A DNA stretch of 64,000 nucleotides from DAITBA01 sp036824005 (GTDB lineage Bacteria > Pseudomonadota > Gammaproteobacteria > Burkholderiales > Rhodocyclaceae): positions 1-64,000 of the forward strand of contig DAITBA010000021.1 of NCBI GenBank assembly GCA_036824005.1, in the 5' to 3' direction. Under the pieces are notes generated by a model that did no database searches, had not been told where the DNA came from, and saw nothing but the letters and a program-made list of their open reading frames with translations. How positions within the stretch are numbered: position 1 is the first letter of the stretch; every line of letters starts with the position of its first letter. Positions 39,845 through 48,223 of the stretch are shown in pieces. The translations under genes were made by a program, and so were the position numbers.

Positions 39845-40723
39845 TCATCCGCCCCAGCCCGGCCGTGCGCCGTCACCCGTCAGTCCAGCGCCCCGCGCAG
39901 GCGTGCGCGCGATGGCGAAACCCTGGTTGAAAGCAGCGCGCGCCACGATGGCGTACTTCAACACCCAGCCGGCGGCCACGGCAAGCAGCCCCGCAGCCAC
40001 CGCCAACCATCCGGCGTCCAACGCCTGCGCAGCAGGCGCCGACACCCCTGCCAGCAGGCTGATGGCGGTAAACGGCTGGTCGATGCGTTCGAGCACCGCC
40101 ACGGTACCGCGCGGCGCGGCACCCGCGCGCAGCCGGCGGAAGTACGCGCGCCATTGCAGTGCCCGGGCAAGCACCAGCGTGGCAAAGAGCCACGACGTCC
40201 AGACCGGCGCGCCGCCCGAATCCGCAGCGTGCGCCACCACCATGTACCATCCCGCCCCCTCGGCAATGCCTGTCAGCATGATCAGCGGTACGATCAGCGG
40301 ATGCCGCCAGGCCGGTATTCCCTTCGCCGCGCGCAGGATACGCGCCTGGCAGTATAGGAAGGCGAGCGCCAATGCAGCGGTGAGCCAGATCAGGAGCGCG
40401 TTGCCCGTCGCCACCGCAGCCGCACCGCAGAGGAAGAGCGGTACTGCAACCAGTGCCTCGCGGGTCATCCACGACGTGTGCGCATGCTTGAAGACGTTCA
40501 GTGCGCGCCACGGCTGCCCGATCTCCAGCCAGACACAGAACAGCCCGAGGCCGATCAATGCCAGCGCCACGAGACCTGCGATGCCGTAGGCACTACCGCC
40601 GGCAAGCGCCGCTAGCAGCAGCAGGCCCGTGCCGGAGCCGCCGCCGATGAAGTTTCCAGCGGCGCGCCAGTCCCAGTTCATCTGGAGCCATGGCGCAACG
40701 CGACCGATCACTGTTCCTTTCAT
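39845..40723 (-). CDS. padD: Phenylacetyl-CoA:acceptor oxidoreductase membrane subunit PadD
   Basis: 292 residues, mostly hydrophobic, about eight membrane segments, resembling DmsC/NrfD-type anchors. The start MKGTVIGRVAPWLQMNWDWRAAGNF precedes a Gly-rich first segment. It should anchor PadBC in the membrane and pass electrons to the quinone pool. The ATG at 40723 overlaps the padC stop by 4 bp; the longer upstream frame lies inside padC. Confidence 0.87.
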   Translation of the reverse strand: MKGTVIGRVAPWLQMNWDWRAAGNFIGGGSGTGLLLLAALAGGSAYGIAGLVALALIGLGLFCVWLEIGQPWRALNVFKHAHTSWMTREALVAVPLFLCGAAAVATGNALLIWLTAALALAFLYCQARILRAAKGIPAWRHPLIVPLIMLTGIAEGAGWYMVVAHAADSGGAPVWTSWLFATLVLARALQWRAYFRRLRAGAAPRGTVAVLERIDQPFTAISLLAGVSAPAAQALDAGWLAVAAGLLAVAAGWVLKYAIVARAAFNQGFAIARTPARGAGLTGDGARPGWGG

Positions 40724-41367
40724 CGCTCGCCCACGATGTAATAGACGCCCGGATCGGTACCCAGATCCTCGTGCATGCGGAAATGTGCTGTTTCGCGCAA
40801 AAGCTGCGAGACATTGCTCTGCTCGTCCTCGCGGTCTCCGAACGTCAGCGCGCCGGCAATGCAGGCATTGACGCAGGCGGGCGTCACTTCCGGATCGATG
40901 CCCGGTGTCATGCCGCGGACGGCAGCTTCGTCCAAGCGATCGCTGCAGAAGGTGCACTTGGTGGACACGGCCACGCGGCGGGCGTCGAACTTGGCCCGCT
41001 CTGCCGCCGTGGGCTCTGCGCCGTAGGCAAAGTCCGCCTGACGCACGATGTAGCGCGCCTGGTAGGGGCAGGCGACCGCGCAATAGGCGCAGCCTATGCA
41101 AAGCTCGTAATCGACGCCGACCAGTCCGTCGTCGCGCCGGTAGGTGGCGGTGCTCGGACAGACACTCATGCATGGCGGGTCGCCGCAGTGCATGCAGGCC
41201 ACCGGCACGAAGGTGCGGCGCACGTCGGGATACTCGCCGGATTCCAGGTCCAGCACCCGCCGCCACTGGACGCCCGCAGGCGTGCCATTGGCATGCTTGC
41301 AGGCGGCCGTGCACGTCTGGCAGCCGACGCAGCGGCGCAAATCGGCGACCATGACGTAGCGCGTCAC
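40720..41367 (-). CDS. padC: Phenylacetyl-CoA:acceptor oxidoreductase iron-sulfur subunit PadC
   Basis: 215 residues with four 4Fe-4S motifs: CVGCQTCTAACK, CMHCGDPPCMSVCP, CIGCAYCAVACP and the split CTFC/CVNAC group. The DmsB/NrfC-type electron-transfer fold fits the 27-kDa subunit of the Thauera enzyme. It overlaps padB and padD by 4 bp each, so the three subunits are translationally coupled. Confidence 0.92.
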   Translation of the reverse strand: MTRYVMVADLRRCVGCQTCTAACKHANGTPAGVQWRRVLDLESGEYPDVRRTFVPVACMHCGDPPCMSVCPSTATYRRDDGLVGVDYELCIGCAYCAVACPYQARYIVRQADFAYGAEPTAAERAKFDARRVAVSTKCTFCSDRLDEAAVRGMTPGIDPEVTPACVNACIAGALTFGDREDEQSNVSQLLRETAHFRMHEDLGTDPGVYYIVGER

Positions 41368-44093
41368 GCCGTGGCCTCCTCGGGCACCGGACGCACGGCC
41401 ACGCGCACGATGTCGGCGGCGGAGCCGGTGGCGTCCGTCAGTTCCAGTGACATGGGAGCGATGGTGTTGAGGCTGGGTGTGGCCATGTCTTTGGCGTAGG
41501 GCGTGGCCCAGTGGTCGAACTGCCCGAGGATGAGCAACGTGTCCGGGCGGACGCCTTGTTCGAGGATGGCCCGCCCGCGCGTGGTGCGCAGTGCCGAGCG
41601 CACCTCGATCAGATCACCGTCGCCGATGCCGAGCTGCCGCGCCCGTCCCGCGTTCATGACGATCCCATGGTGGCCGCGAACGTTGCCGGCCACCTCGTCC
41701 ATGAGCTGGATGCCAGCGTTGCTGCCCCAGGCATATTGCATGCTGCGCCCCGTAAGCAGCCAGAAGGGATAATCGTCCGCCTTGCCGCCGCCGAGCCTGA
41801 CCGCATCCTGCTCCCAAACGCCGGGGAAATCCTTCCACGCCGGCAGCGCCTGGTATTCCTTCAGTTGCGTGTCCCACCACTGGATGCCGGTCTCGTGCAG
41901 GCGGTTGCCCAGCTGGCGGCCGACGCGCAGCAGTCGCTCCTGGTACGGCATTTCGAAGCGTATGCCGTGCTTCTTTAACTCCGGCAGCAGGTACCATTGC
42001 AGGCGCGAGATGGAACGGGCGCGAAAGCCGTGCTTGCGATACCATTCGAGTCCGTCGCTGTGCTCGCCGGCGGTGAGCTCAGCACTGGCCGAGCGGCACA
42101 CCGCATCCCATATTTCCGCGGCGGTGTAAGCGCGTTCCGGATCGAGGCTGAAATCATATTTGCCGTTGGCAAGATTGAAGCCGGCCCCACCGCGGTTGAT
42201 GGCCTTGTTGTACTTGTCCAGCAGGCCAGTGCGCCGCGCGAGTTCGGTGGCAATATCGGTGAAGTCCTTCGCCTCGCCGCGCGGCGCCACGGCCGGCTGG
42301 CGCAGCGCCACGCCCTCGAAATCCCAGAACTGCTCCATGAACTTCGTGCCGCCGATACGCAGCAACTGCGTGCTTTCCAGATCCGTGGCTTCGGGCAGCA
42401 GAACGTCGGCGAAATGGTTGGTTTCGTCCCGCGTGTAGGCAAAGGCGACGACGAAGGGAAACTCCGCCATGCGCCGACCGATCTCCGGCGTATCCCAAAG
42501 GGATATGGACGGGTTGGTGCGGAAGACAAACCATAGGTCGGGCGTCGTCACCGGCGTCCAGTTCTCGGGCGGATCCTTGCGGAAGATCCACGCCAGGTGT
42601 GTCGGCCCGAGAGCGGTGCTCCACGGCGAATCGGCGGACAGCGGCACCAGCGTGCGGTGGGCGTTGCGCACGTTGGGTCGCTGCTGCCAACGCTCCTTCT
42701 CCGTCGGATTGAGCGGGAATCCGAGAAAACCGTCGTCGCCGCGCACCACGCTGCCCTGGCGCGGCAGCGCCGGCCGGGTCAGGCGCACCGTGGTACCCAG
42801 TATGCCGCCAGGCACTTCCAGCGCCCCGACAAGACAGGCAATGATCGTACGCGCCCAGCAGCATTCGTAGCCGCCCCAGCCATTGCTCACCGTCTTGCCG
42901 ATGGTGATGGCCACCGGGCGCAGCGGCAGCGTCACACCGTCGATATCGATCATGGCGCCGACCCGCGCGTGATCGAGATACTCGCCGGCGATGCGCCTTA
43001 CCGTACCGGGCTTGATGTCGCACATGGCATCGGCCCATTCCGGCGTATAGGGCGCAACGTGTGCAACGAGCATCGTGAACGCGGTCGCGACCTCGGTGTT
43101 CTCGCGCAGCCATGACTCGTCGTCGGCGCCTAGTTCGAGGCCGCTGACCTCGAAGCGGCCCTCGAGCGCCGGATCAACGTCCGGCGTGTCGAATACGACC
43201 GCGGCGCCGCGCTTGCGGTCCCACAGCAGCGGTTTGCGCGTCTGCGCATCGCGCATGAAGTAGCCGTTCGGACCGACGAGATAGGGCGCGTTGGTCTGGT
43301 GCCGCAGAAAGTCGAGATCCAGCCGCTCGCGCGGCGTCTCGTGCAGCATGACGTACAGCATGCCGAACATGAAGGCGGCATCGGTCTTGGGCTTGATCGG
43401 CACCCACTCGGCGGAGCAGCCGCCCGTCACGGACAAGTGCGGCTCCAACTGCACGCGCTTGACGCCGCGCACCCGCGCCTGGGCGTGACGCCAGACGCCG
43501 GCAACGCCGCCCGACGCGTCCAGGTTCGAGCCGAAGGAAAGGATGTATTGCGTGTTCGGCGTGTCGGCGGCGACAGTGAACGCGCGGTGCCAGAACTCGC
43601 CGTACAGATGTTCGGAGTGGTAACACTTCACACCCTGGCCGCTGCCGAAACTGAAATCCACTGGTCCCCAGGCGGACAGGAAAGCGGGGAAGGTACCCAT
43701 GTAGTAGGTAGGTGTGCCGCCACCGCCGAAGCTCGCCGCCACGCGCGGATAGCCGGCTTCGTCCAGTGGCCCCTTGGCGCGGATTTCATTGAGTTTGCCA
43801 CAGACCAGACCGAAGGCTTCTTCCCAGGAGATCGGTACGAAGCCGGGGTCCTCGTCCCGCCCCTTGCGCGGATTGGTCCGCTTCATTGGCTGCAAAACGC
43901 GATTCGGGTTGTAGGTCTTTTGGATCAACCCGTAGGCCTTGACGCAGACGCGTCCGCAGCCGGGGTGATAGGGCGCGGCGGTGAAGTTCGGCTCCACTTC
44001 CGTCGCCACACCGTCCTCGACCTTCACGGTGAGCAGGTCCGGACCTGCCACGCACTGGTAGCAATAGACCGGCACACGCTTGACCTCGCCCAT
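41364..44093 (-). CDS. padB: Phenylacetyl-CoA:acceptor oxidoreductase catalytic subunit PadB
   Basis: 909 residues, molybdopterin oxidoreductase family. The N-terminal cluster motif is YCYQCVAGPD with HPGCGRVCVKAYG; the molybdopterin domains include SFGGGGTPTYYMGTF, YILSFGSNLDASGG, WVPIKPKTDAAF and the C-terminal LTGRSMQYAWGSN dinucleotide-binding part. PadB oxidises the methylene carbon of phenylacetyl-CoA to phenylglyoxylate. There is no twin-arginine signal, so the active site should face the cytoplasm. The ATG at 44093 is 19 bp after the thioesterase stop. Confidence 0.92.
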   Translation of the reverse strand: MGEVKRVPVYCYQCVAGPDLLTVKVEDGVATEVEPNFTAAPYHPGCGRVCVKAYGLIQKTYNPNRVLQPMKRTNPRKGRDEDPGFVPISWEEAFGLVCGKLNEIRAKGPLDEAGYPRVAASFGGGGTPTYYMGTFPAFLSAWGPVDFSFGSGQGVKCYHSEHLYGEFWHRAFTVAADTPNTQYILSFGSNLDASGGVAGVWRHAQARVRGVKRVQLEPHLSVTGGCSAEWVPIKPKTDAAFMFGMLYVMLHETPRERLDLDFLRHQTNAPYLVGPNGYFMRDAQTRKPLLWDRKRGAAVVFDTPDVDPALEGRFEVSGLELGADDESWLRENTEVATAFTMLVAHVAPYTPEWADAMCDIKPGTVRRIAGEYLDHARVGAMIDIDGVTLPLRPVAITIGKTVSNGWGGYECCWARTIIACLVGALEVPGGILGTTVRLTRPALPRQGSVVRGDDGFLGFPLNPTEKERWQQRPNVRNAHRTLVPLSADSPWSTALGPTHLAWIFRKDPPENWTPVTTPDLWFVFRTNPSISLWDTPEIGRRMAEFPFVVAFAYTRDETNHFADVLLPEATDLESTQLLRIGGTKFMEQFWDFEGVALRQPAVAPRGEAKDFTDIATELARRTGLLDKYNKAINRGGAGFNLANGKYDFSLDPERAYTAAEIWDAVCRSASAELTAGEHSDGLEWYRKHGFRARSISRLQWYLLPELKKHGIRFEMPYQERLLRVGRQLGNRLHETGIQWWDTQLKEYQALPAWKDFPGVWEQDAVRLGGGKADDYPFWLLTGRSMQYAWGSNAGIQLMDEVAGNVRGHHGIVMNAGRARQLGIGDGDLIEVRSALRTTRGRAILEQGVRPDTLLILGQFDHWATPYAKDMATPSLNTIAPMSLELTDATGSAADIVRVAVRPVPEEATA

Positions 44094-44112
44094 GATTGCC
44101 TCCCGCAGCGTG

Positions 44113-44520
44113 TCAGCGGCCCCTGGCCTTGGCCGCTTTCGCCGCGACCCTCGCCCGCAGCTTTTCCACTTCCACGACGAAGCGAGTGTGCTCGCCCTTG
44201 GAAATCTCCTCCACATCGTCGCGCGCCAGGAGATTGAACTTCACCAGCCGGCCGTTCACTTCGGCCACCTCGACCGTGATCTCGACGACCATGCCGGCCA
44301 ACGTCGCACCGCCATGGCTGACGCTGATACCGGTTCCCACCGAGTCCTCCCCCGAGTCGCAGTGCTGCAGCAGAAATTCCCGGCAGGTCATCTCGAAGTC
44401 GCGCACGAGCTCCGGCGTTGCATAGACACGCAATGCCTCGCCAAGGAAATCGATGGTGCGCGGCTTGTCGATCTCGATGCGGCGGGTCGCGGCAAGCCCC
44501 GGGACTAATGTGCTCTTCAT
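44113..44520 (-). CDS. Hotdog-fold thioesterase (FlK-like)
   Basis: 135 residues; the pattern matches FlK-type acyl-CoA thioesterases: EALRVYATPELVRDFEMTC, the catalytic-region GEDSVGTGISVSHGGATLAGM and the strand VNGRLVKFNLLARDDVEEISKGEHTRFVV. As the first gene of the pad run it could release free acid or CoA from stalled aryl-CoA intermediates. Substrate unknown. The last 15 residues are Ala/Lys-rich. Confidence 0.8.
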   Translation of the reverse strand: MKSTLVPGLAATRRIEIDKPRTIDFLGEALRVYATPELVRDFEMTCREFLLQHCDSGEDSVGTGISVSHGGATLAGMVVEITVEVAEVNGRLVKFNLLARDDVEEISKGEHTRFVVEVEKLRARVAAKAAKARGR

Positions 44521-44560
44521 ACCGCTCTCCTCATCAACCCCGCAATATGATACAGATCCG

Positions 44561-44592
44561 TGTTGTGGCATGTTATATCATGTAACACAACA
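44561..44592. promoter_or_regulatory. Long inverted repeat before the pad operon
   Basis: Outer arms TGTTGTG (44561-44567) and CACAACA (44586-44592) are perfect; the 18 bases between them are partly symmetric (ATG...CAT). It lies 41 bp upstream of the thioesterase ATG, in an AT-richer stretch, a natural operator position for the first gene of the pad run. The protein that binds it is not known; the adjacent BoxR-like regulator is a candidate. Confidence 0.5.
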
Positions 44593-44776
44593 ATACACCT
44601 TTCCACCGCTGCCTTCAAGCGCTGGACAGGGGCCCCGACCGACCGAGGTCAGACGGTCCACAAACGAGAATTGATTACGTTCGGCAGCCGCATTCCCGTT
44701 TGGCACCAAGGTGTGCAATATGCGCACAATACCCGACTGGCGACGTCGGACTTGTATCACATTGGAGAATGACGAC

Positions 44777-44793
44777 GGCCCCTGCGCGGGGCC
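44777..44793 (-). terminator. Hairpin after the BoxR-like gene
   Basis: GGCCCC, loop of 5, GGGGCC, 17 bp after the regulator stop on the minus strand. No U run follows, so it may stabilise the 3' end more than terminate. Confidence 0.4.
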
Positions 44794-44809
44794 GGTGAAG
44801 GCCGGTAGG

Positions 44810-45706
44810 CTACGTTGCGATGGCTCGCTGCAGATCGGCCAGGCTTTGCTCGATGCTCTTGCCGGAGGTTGTCACGACCGCGTCTGCCTTGCTGTAGAGG
44901 GCAACGCGACCGGCAAGGATACGCTGCAGGTCTTCCATGGCCTCCAGATTGCCGCCCATGGGCCGATAGTCGCCCTGTGCCATGACGCGCGCCATGTGTT
45001 CTTCCGGAGATGCCTTGAGCCAGACGGTGAAGCATGAGGACAACAGCAGATCGAAGGTGGCCGGTTCGGAAACGATGCTGCCGCCGGGTGCAAGCACGAA
45101 ACTGTCGCGGCTTTCGATGAGCGACTCCAGCGTGCGCCGCTCGTAGCGCCGGTATGCCGCCTGGCCGTATAGCGAGAAGATCTCGCTTAGCATGGTGCCG
45201 GCTTCGCGCTCGATTTCGCGCGCCATTTCCAGGAAGGGAACGCCCATGTGCGCCGCCAGCATGGCACCCAGGGTCGTCTTGCCGGCGCCGCGTAATCCGA
45301 TCAGCGCGATGCGCCGGCGCCGGTCCACGTGTTCGGCAGCATCGAATTCCGCCATGAGTAGATTGCGCGCACGCGCCAGCTTCTGCGGCGAAAGGCGGCT
45401 CAGGAACTGAAATAGAAGCTGCAGTTCCACCGGCTGCTCCGGCTCCTCCCGCACTAGATCCACCAAGGGCAAGCCCATGGCATGGGCGATCTGGCGCATC
45501 AGAATGATGGAAACGTTGCCGTGGCCGGTTTCCAACTGGGCCAGATAGCGCTCGGAAACACCGGAATCCTGCGCTAGGATCTTGCGCGTCATGCCGCGAC
45601 GAGCGCGCAGATCGCGAATGCGCTCGCCGAGCGCGCGCAGATATTCATTCTCGTCAGCGCTAAGATCGGGACGCTTCAGCCTCTCGGCGCTTGTGCTCCT
45701 GGCCAT
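44810..45706 (-). CDS. BoxR/BzdR-type regulator (XRE plus shikimate-kinase domain)
   Basis: 298 residues. Residues 20-85 form an XRE helix-turn-helix (LGERIRDLRARRGMTRKILAQDSGVSERYLAQLETG). A linker follows, and residues 130-298 resemble shikimate kinase, with the P-loop ALIGLRGAGKTTLG at about 135. BzdR and BoxR have this layout and repress benzoate genes until benzoyl-CoA binds the kinase-like domain. Here it lies between the pad run and paaY, so it probably senses benzoyl-CoA or phenylacetyl-CoA and controls one or both. Effector and targets are inferred. Confidence 0.88.
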   Translation of the reverse strand: MARSTSAERLKRPDLSADENEYLRALGERIRDLRARRGMTRKILAQDSGVSERYLAQLETGHGNVSIILMRQIAHAMGLPLVDLVREEPEQPVELQLLFQFLSRLSPQKLARARNLLMAEFDAAEHVDRRRRIALIGLRGAGKTTLGAMLAAHMGVPFLEMAREIEREAGTMLSEIFSLYGQAAYRRYERRTLESLIESRDSFVLAPGGSIVSEPATFDLLLSSCFTVWLKASPEEHMARVMAQGDYRPMGGNLEAMEDLQRILAGRVALYSKADAVVTTSGKSIEQSLADLQRAIAT

Positions 45707-45794
45707 CCTCGCACTCCCTCTATACCACCTTCATGCCTGGCGGTGCCTGCCGCACCGCGGTCGCGGCGTGCCGTAGTCCCAGTTTGACGTCTGA

Positions 45795-45832
45795 ATTATA
45801 ATGCTTGAGGCGGCAGACAATTGCAATATAAT
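45795..45832 (+). promoter_or_regulatory. paaY promoter inside an inverted repeat
   Basis: Plus strand TTGAGG (45805-45810), 16-bp spacer, TATAAT (45827-45832). The near-palindromic arms ATTATAATGC (45795-45804) and GCAATATAAT (45823-45832) each hold a TATAAT facing outwards, so the element may serve both paaY and the regulator. One mismatch separates the arms. Confidence 0.5.
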
Positions 45833-45923
45833 GACTAATACTCCGCACTTGCCCGCGACACTTGTCCGTTAACAAGCCGCCGCAGACATCGCCCCCAGCA
45901 CCCCCCTATCGAGCCTGGAAATC

Positions 45924-46556
45924 ATGCCCATCTATAGCTTCGACGGCGTCGTGCCGGTCGTCCACCCCTCCACCTACGTGCACCCCACCGCCGTGCTCAT
46001 CGGCGACGTCATTGTCGGCCCCGGGTGCTATGTCGGCCCCTGTGCGGCCCTGCGCGGCGATTTCGGCCGACTGGTACTCGAAGAGGGCGTCAACGTTCAG
46101 GACACTTGCGTAATGCACGGCTTCCCCGGCATCGACACGGTGGTGGAAAAGGATGGCCATATCGGCCACGGCGCCGTGCTGCACAGCTGCCGCGTCAAGC
46201 GCAACGCCATGATTGGCATCAATGCCGTCGTGATGGACAACGCCGTCATCGGCGAGGAATCCATCGTCGCCGCCTTGGCGTTCGTCAAGGCCGACGTCGT
46301 CATCCCGCCGCGCAGTCTGGTGGCTGGCGTACCGGCGCGGGTGCTGCGCCGGCTGAGCGACGACGAGGTAAACTGGAAATCACAGGGCACCGCCACGTAC
46401 CAAGAACTGGCGAAACGCAGTATGCAGAGCATGTGCGAGGTGGCGCCCCTGCCCGAACCCGAGGTCGACCGCCGGCGCACCCAGGTGGCATTCATGGACC
46501 CGCTGTTCTTGGCCAAGCTGCGCTTCGGCAAGGCAGCGAGCGAGTCGACGGAGTAG
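45924..46556 (+). CDS. paaY: PaaY-like hexapeptide-repeat protein
   Basis: 210 residues; left-handed beta-helix of hexapeptide repeats (VHPTAVLIGDVIVGPGCYVG; AVVMDNAVIGEESIVAALAFV) with the gamma-carbonic-anhydrase-like His ligands in CVMHGFPG and HIGHGAVLHSC. The PaaY-typical tail (VNWKSQGTATYQELAKR) follows. PaaY acts as a thioesterase guarding against dead-end CoA esters in phenylacetate degradation. Its place beside an aromatic regulator and the pad genes fits that role. Confidence 0.9.
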   Translation: MPIYSFDGVVPVVHPSTYVHPTAVLIGDVIVGPGCYVGPCAALRGDFGRLVLEEGVNVQDTCVMHGFPGIDTVVEKDGHIGHGAVLHSCRVKRNAMIGINAVVMDNAVIGEESIVAALAFVKADVVIPPRSLVAGVPARVLRRLSDDEVNWKSQGTATYQELAKRSMQSMCEVAPLPEPEVDRRRTQVAFMDPLFLAKLRFGKAASESTE

Positions 46557-46681
46557 CGCGCCCGCCGCGACGCGGAACGAGGCGGCACGAAGCAAACGTG
46601 CCGCGCCCCTCGTCGGTGCTCCGCCGCGCCCGCCATCGCGTGTATGATGACCCGGTCCATCTCCGGCGAAGAAGTCTTGCC

Positions 46682-47323
46682 ATGTCCGACCACTTCGATC
46701 ACGACCACCCTCCCCGCATCGGTGCCGTGCTAGGCATCCCGCGCCAAGGGCAATTCGACCCGCCTGCGTTCGAGAAGGCCGTGACCGACCTGCTGCTTGC
46801 CTGCGGCATTTCGCCCAGCACCGTGCATACCGGCAGGACAGCGCAGCGCGTACGGGAGTTATGGCAGCGCAGGCTGCTGGGCGGCTACGAAATGGACCCA
46901 GCCGAAGCGCTGGGCGAGGGATTCGAGGACCATCGAGCGGACATGGTGGTGGTGCGCGGCATCGCCGTGCACGGCGTATGTCCGCACCACCTCGTGCCCT
47001 TCCGCGGTGTGGCGCACGTCGCCTACCTGCCGGGCGGACGCCTGCACGGGTTTGGGCGCATCGCGCGCATGGTGGACGCCATCGGTCACCGCTTCACTTA
47101 CCAGGAATGGATGACCCGCGACATCGCGGATGCCCTCCTGCTGCACGGCAAGGCGCGTGGCGCCGCCTGCGTCATCGAGGCGGAGCAGCTTTGCCTGCTG
47201 CTGGGGGAAGACCGGCGCGGCGACGAACGGGTGGTCACCCAGGCCTTTGCCGGCAGCTTCGAGCGCTCCGATCAGTTGCGCTCGGAGTTCCTGCGCGCCA
47301 TATCCATTCGCACCTCGGAATAG
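46682..47323 (+). CDS. folE: GTP cyclohydrolase I FolE
   Basis: 213 residues, type IA GTP cyclohydrolase, which makes dihydroneopterin triphosphate from GTP. The zinc/catalytic block GVCPHHLVPFRGVAHVAYLP (about 100-119) and GFGRIARMVDAIGHRFTYQEWM are present; the N-terminus is His-rich (MSDHFDHDHPP). It is slightly divergent from E. coli FolE (EHHLLPF there). Position beside paaY is unexpected; it may supply folate or a pterin cofactor. It converges with the ferredoxin gene. Confidence 0.85.
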   Translation: MSDHFDHDHPPRIGAVLGIPRQGQFDPPAFEKAVTDLLLACGISPSTVHTGRTAQRVRELWQRRLLGGYEMDPAEALGEGFEDHRADMVVVRGIAVHGVCPHHLVPFRGVAHVAYLPGGRLHGFGRIARMVDAIGHRFTYQEWMTRDIADALLLHGKARGAACVIEAEQLCLLLGEDRRGDERVVTQAFAGSFERSDQLRSEFLRAISIRTSE

Positions 47324-47348
47324 CGGCGGCGCGCGGCCAATCGGGCCG

Positions 47349-47594
47349 TCACGCCTGCAGACGGTCGAACTTCGCCTCGAGTACCTGCCTGGACTCGACG
47401 CGCTCGGGATTGGGCACGATCGCGTCCACCGGACAGACCGCCACGCACTGGGACTCGTCGAAGTGTCCGACGCATTCGGTGCACCGTTCCGGATCGATGA
47501 CGTAAATGTCATCGCCCTGGGCGATCGCCTCGTTCGGACACTCCGGCACGCAGACGTCGCAGTTGATGCAATCGCTGTTGATCAGCAAAGCCAC
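47349..47594 (-). CDS. 2[4Fe-4S] ferredoxin
   Basis: 81 residues from a GTG start, YfhL/Alvin-type ferredoxin: CINCDVCVPECP, then CTECVGHFDESQCVAVCP with the insertion typical of low-potential ferredoxins, and a C-terminal helix (VESRQVLEAKFDRL). Such ferredoxins deliver electrons to benzoyl-CoA reductase in Thauera and Azoarcus. It is the last gene after korAB and the rubrerythrin-like gene, so KorAB is its likely reductant. Confidence 0.93.
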   Translation of the reverse strand: MALLINSDCINCDVCVPECPNEAIAQGDDIYVIDPERCTECVGHFDESQCVAVCPVDAIVPNPERVESRQVLEAKFDRLQA

Positions 47595-47689
47595 TTGATT
47601 ACCTCGTTGTCGTCTGCCGATGCTTACCTCACCGCACCGGAGTCGAAGGTGCTCCAGTTAGCAGCGTACGCCGCTGCGCCGATGCTTCA

Positions 47690-48223
47690 TCACTCCGGAA
47701 TATTGGGCGGATCCGGGTCCTCGTCCCAATCGCCCTCGGGCTTGGGATAGCGGGCCAGCCACTGCTCCAGCCAACGCACATGCTCTTCCTCTTCCGCGGC
47801 CAGCTTCGCGGCGAGCTCGCGCACATCGGCACGCTTGGCCCCGCGCGCCAGCTCGGAATAAAACTCGGCGCCGCGGCGCTCGTGGCGCAGCGCCAGCTCG
47901 ATTGCCTGGTAGGGCCGCGTCAGGTAGTGAACGTCGTCCGCGTCGATCGCCTCTGGGCTCGACGGTCCCGGCCAGCGGTACTCCCACGGTGGTATGCGGG
48001 GAAGCTCCGCGCCCTGGCTCAAGTCCGACACATGATGCACGTGCTGCTGCTCGATCTCGGCCAGCTTCTGGAACAGCGCTGCCATTTCCTTGTTGTTATG
48101 CACCGCCATCTGATCGGCGAGTTCGGCGTAGCGCTCTGCGGCCTCGGTTTCCATGGCCAGCGCGTGCGCCAGCAGTTCCTCCACCGACTTGATCGCCTTC
48201 GGCGTCTTCTTTCCCGAAGTCAT
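47690..48223 (-). CDS. Rubrerythrin/ferritin-like diiron protein
   Basis: 177 residues, four-helix ferritin-like fold. Diiron ligand patterns are METEAAERYAEL near 25, EIEQQHVHHV near 57, ELALRHERRGAEFY near 108 and EEEEHVRWLE near 144. It has no rubredoxin domain. Such proteins scavenge peroxide or protect oxygen-sensitive iron-sulfur enzymes. It overlaps korB by 4 bp. Confidence 0.82.
   Translation of the reverse strand: MTSGKKTPKAIKSVEELLAHALAMETEAAERYAELADQMAVHNNKEMAALFQKLAEIEQQHVHHVSDLSQGAELPRIPPWEYRWPGPSSPEAIDADDVHYLTRPYQAIELALRHERRGAEFYSELARGAKRADVRELAAKLAAEEEEHVRWLEQWLARYPKPEGDWDEDPDPPNIPE

Noticed and set aside
45783..45796. GTCAAAC half-site near paaY as a fourth MarR operator
   Set aside because: The second arm is missing at the required 3-bp spacing.
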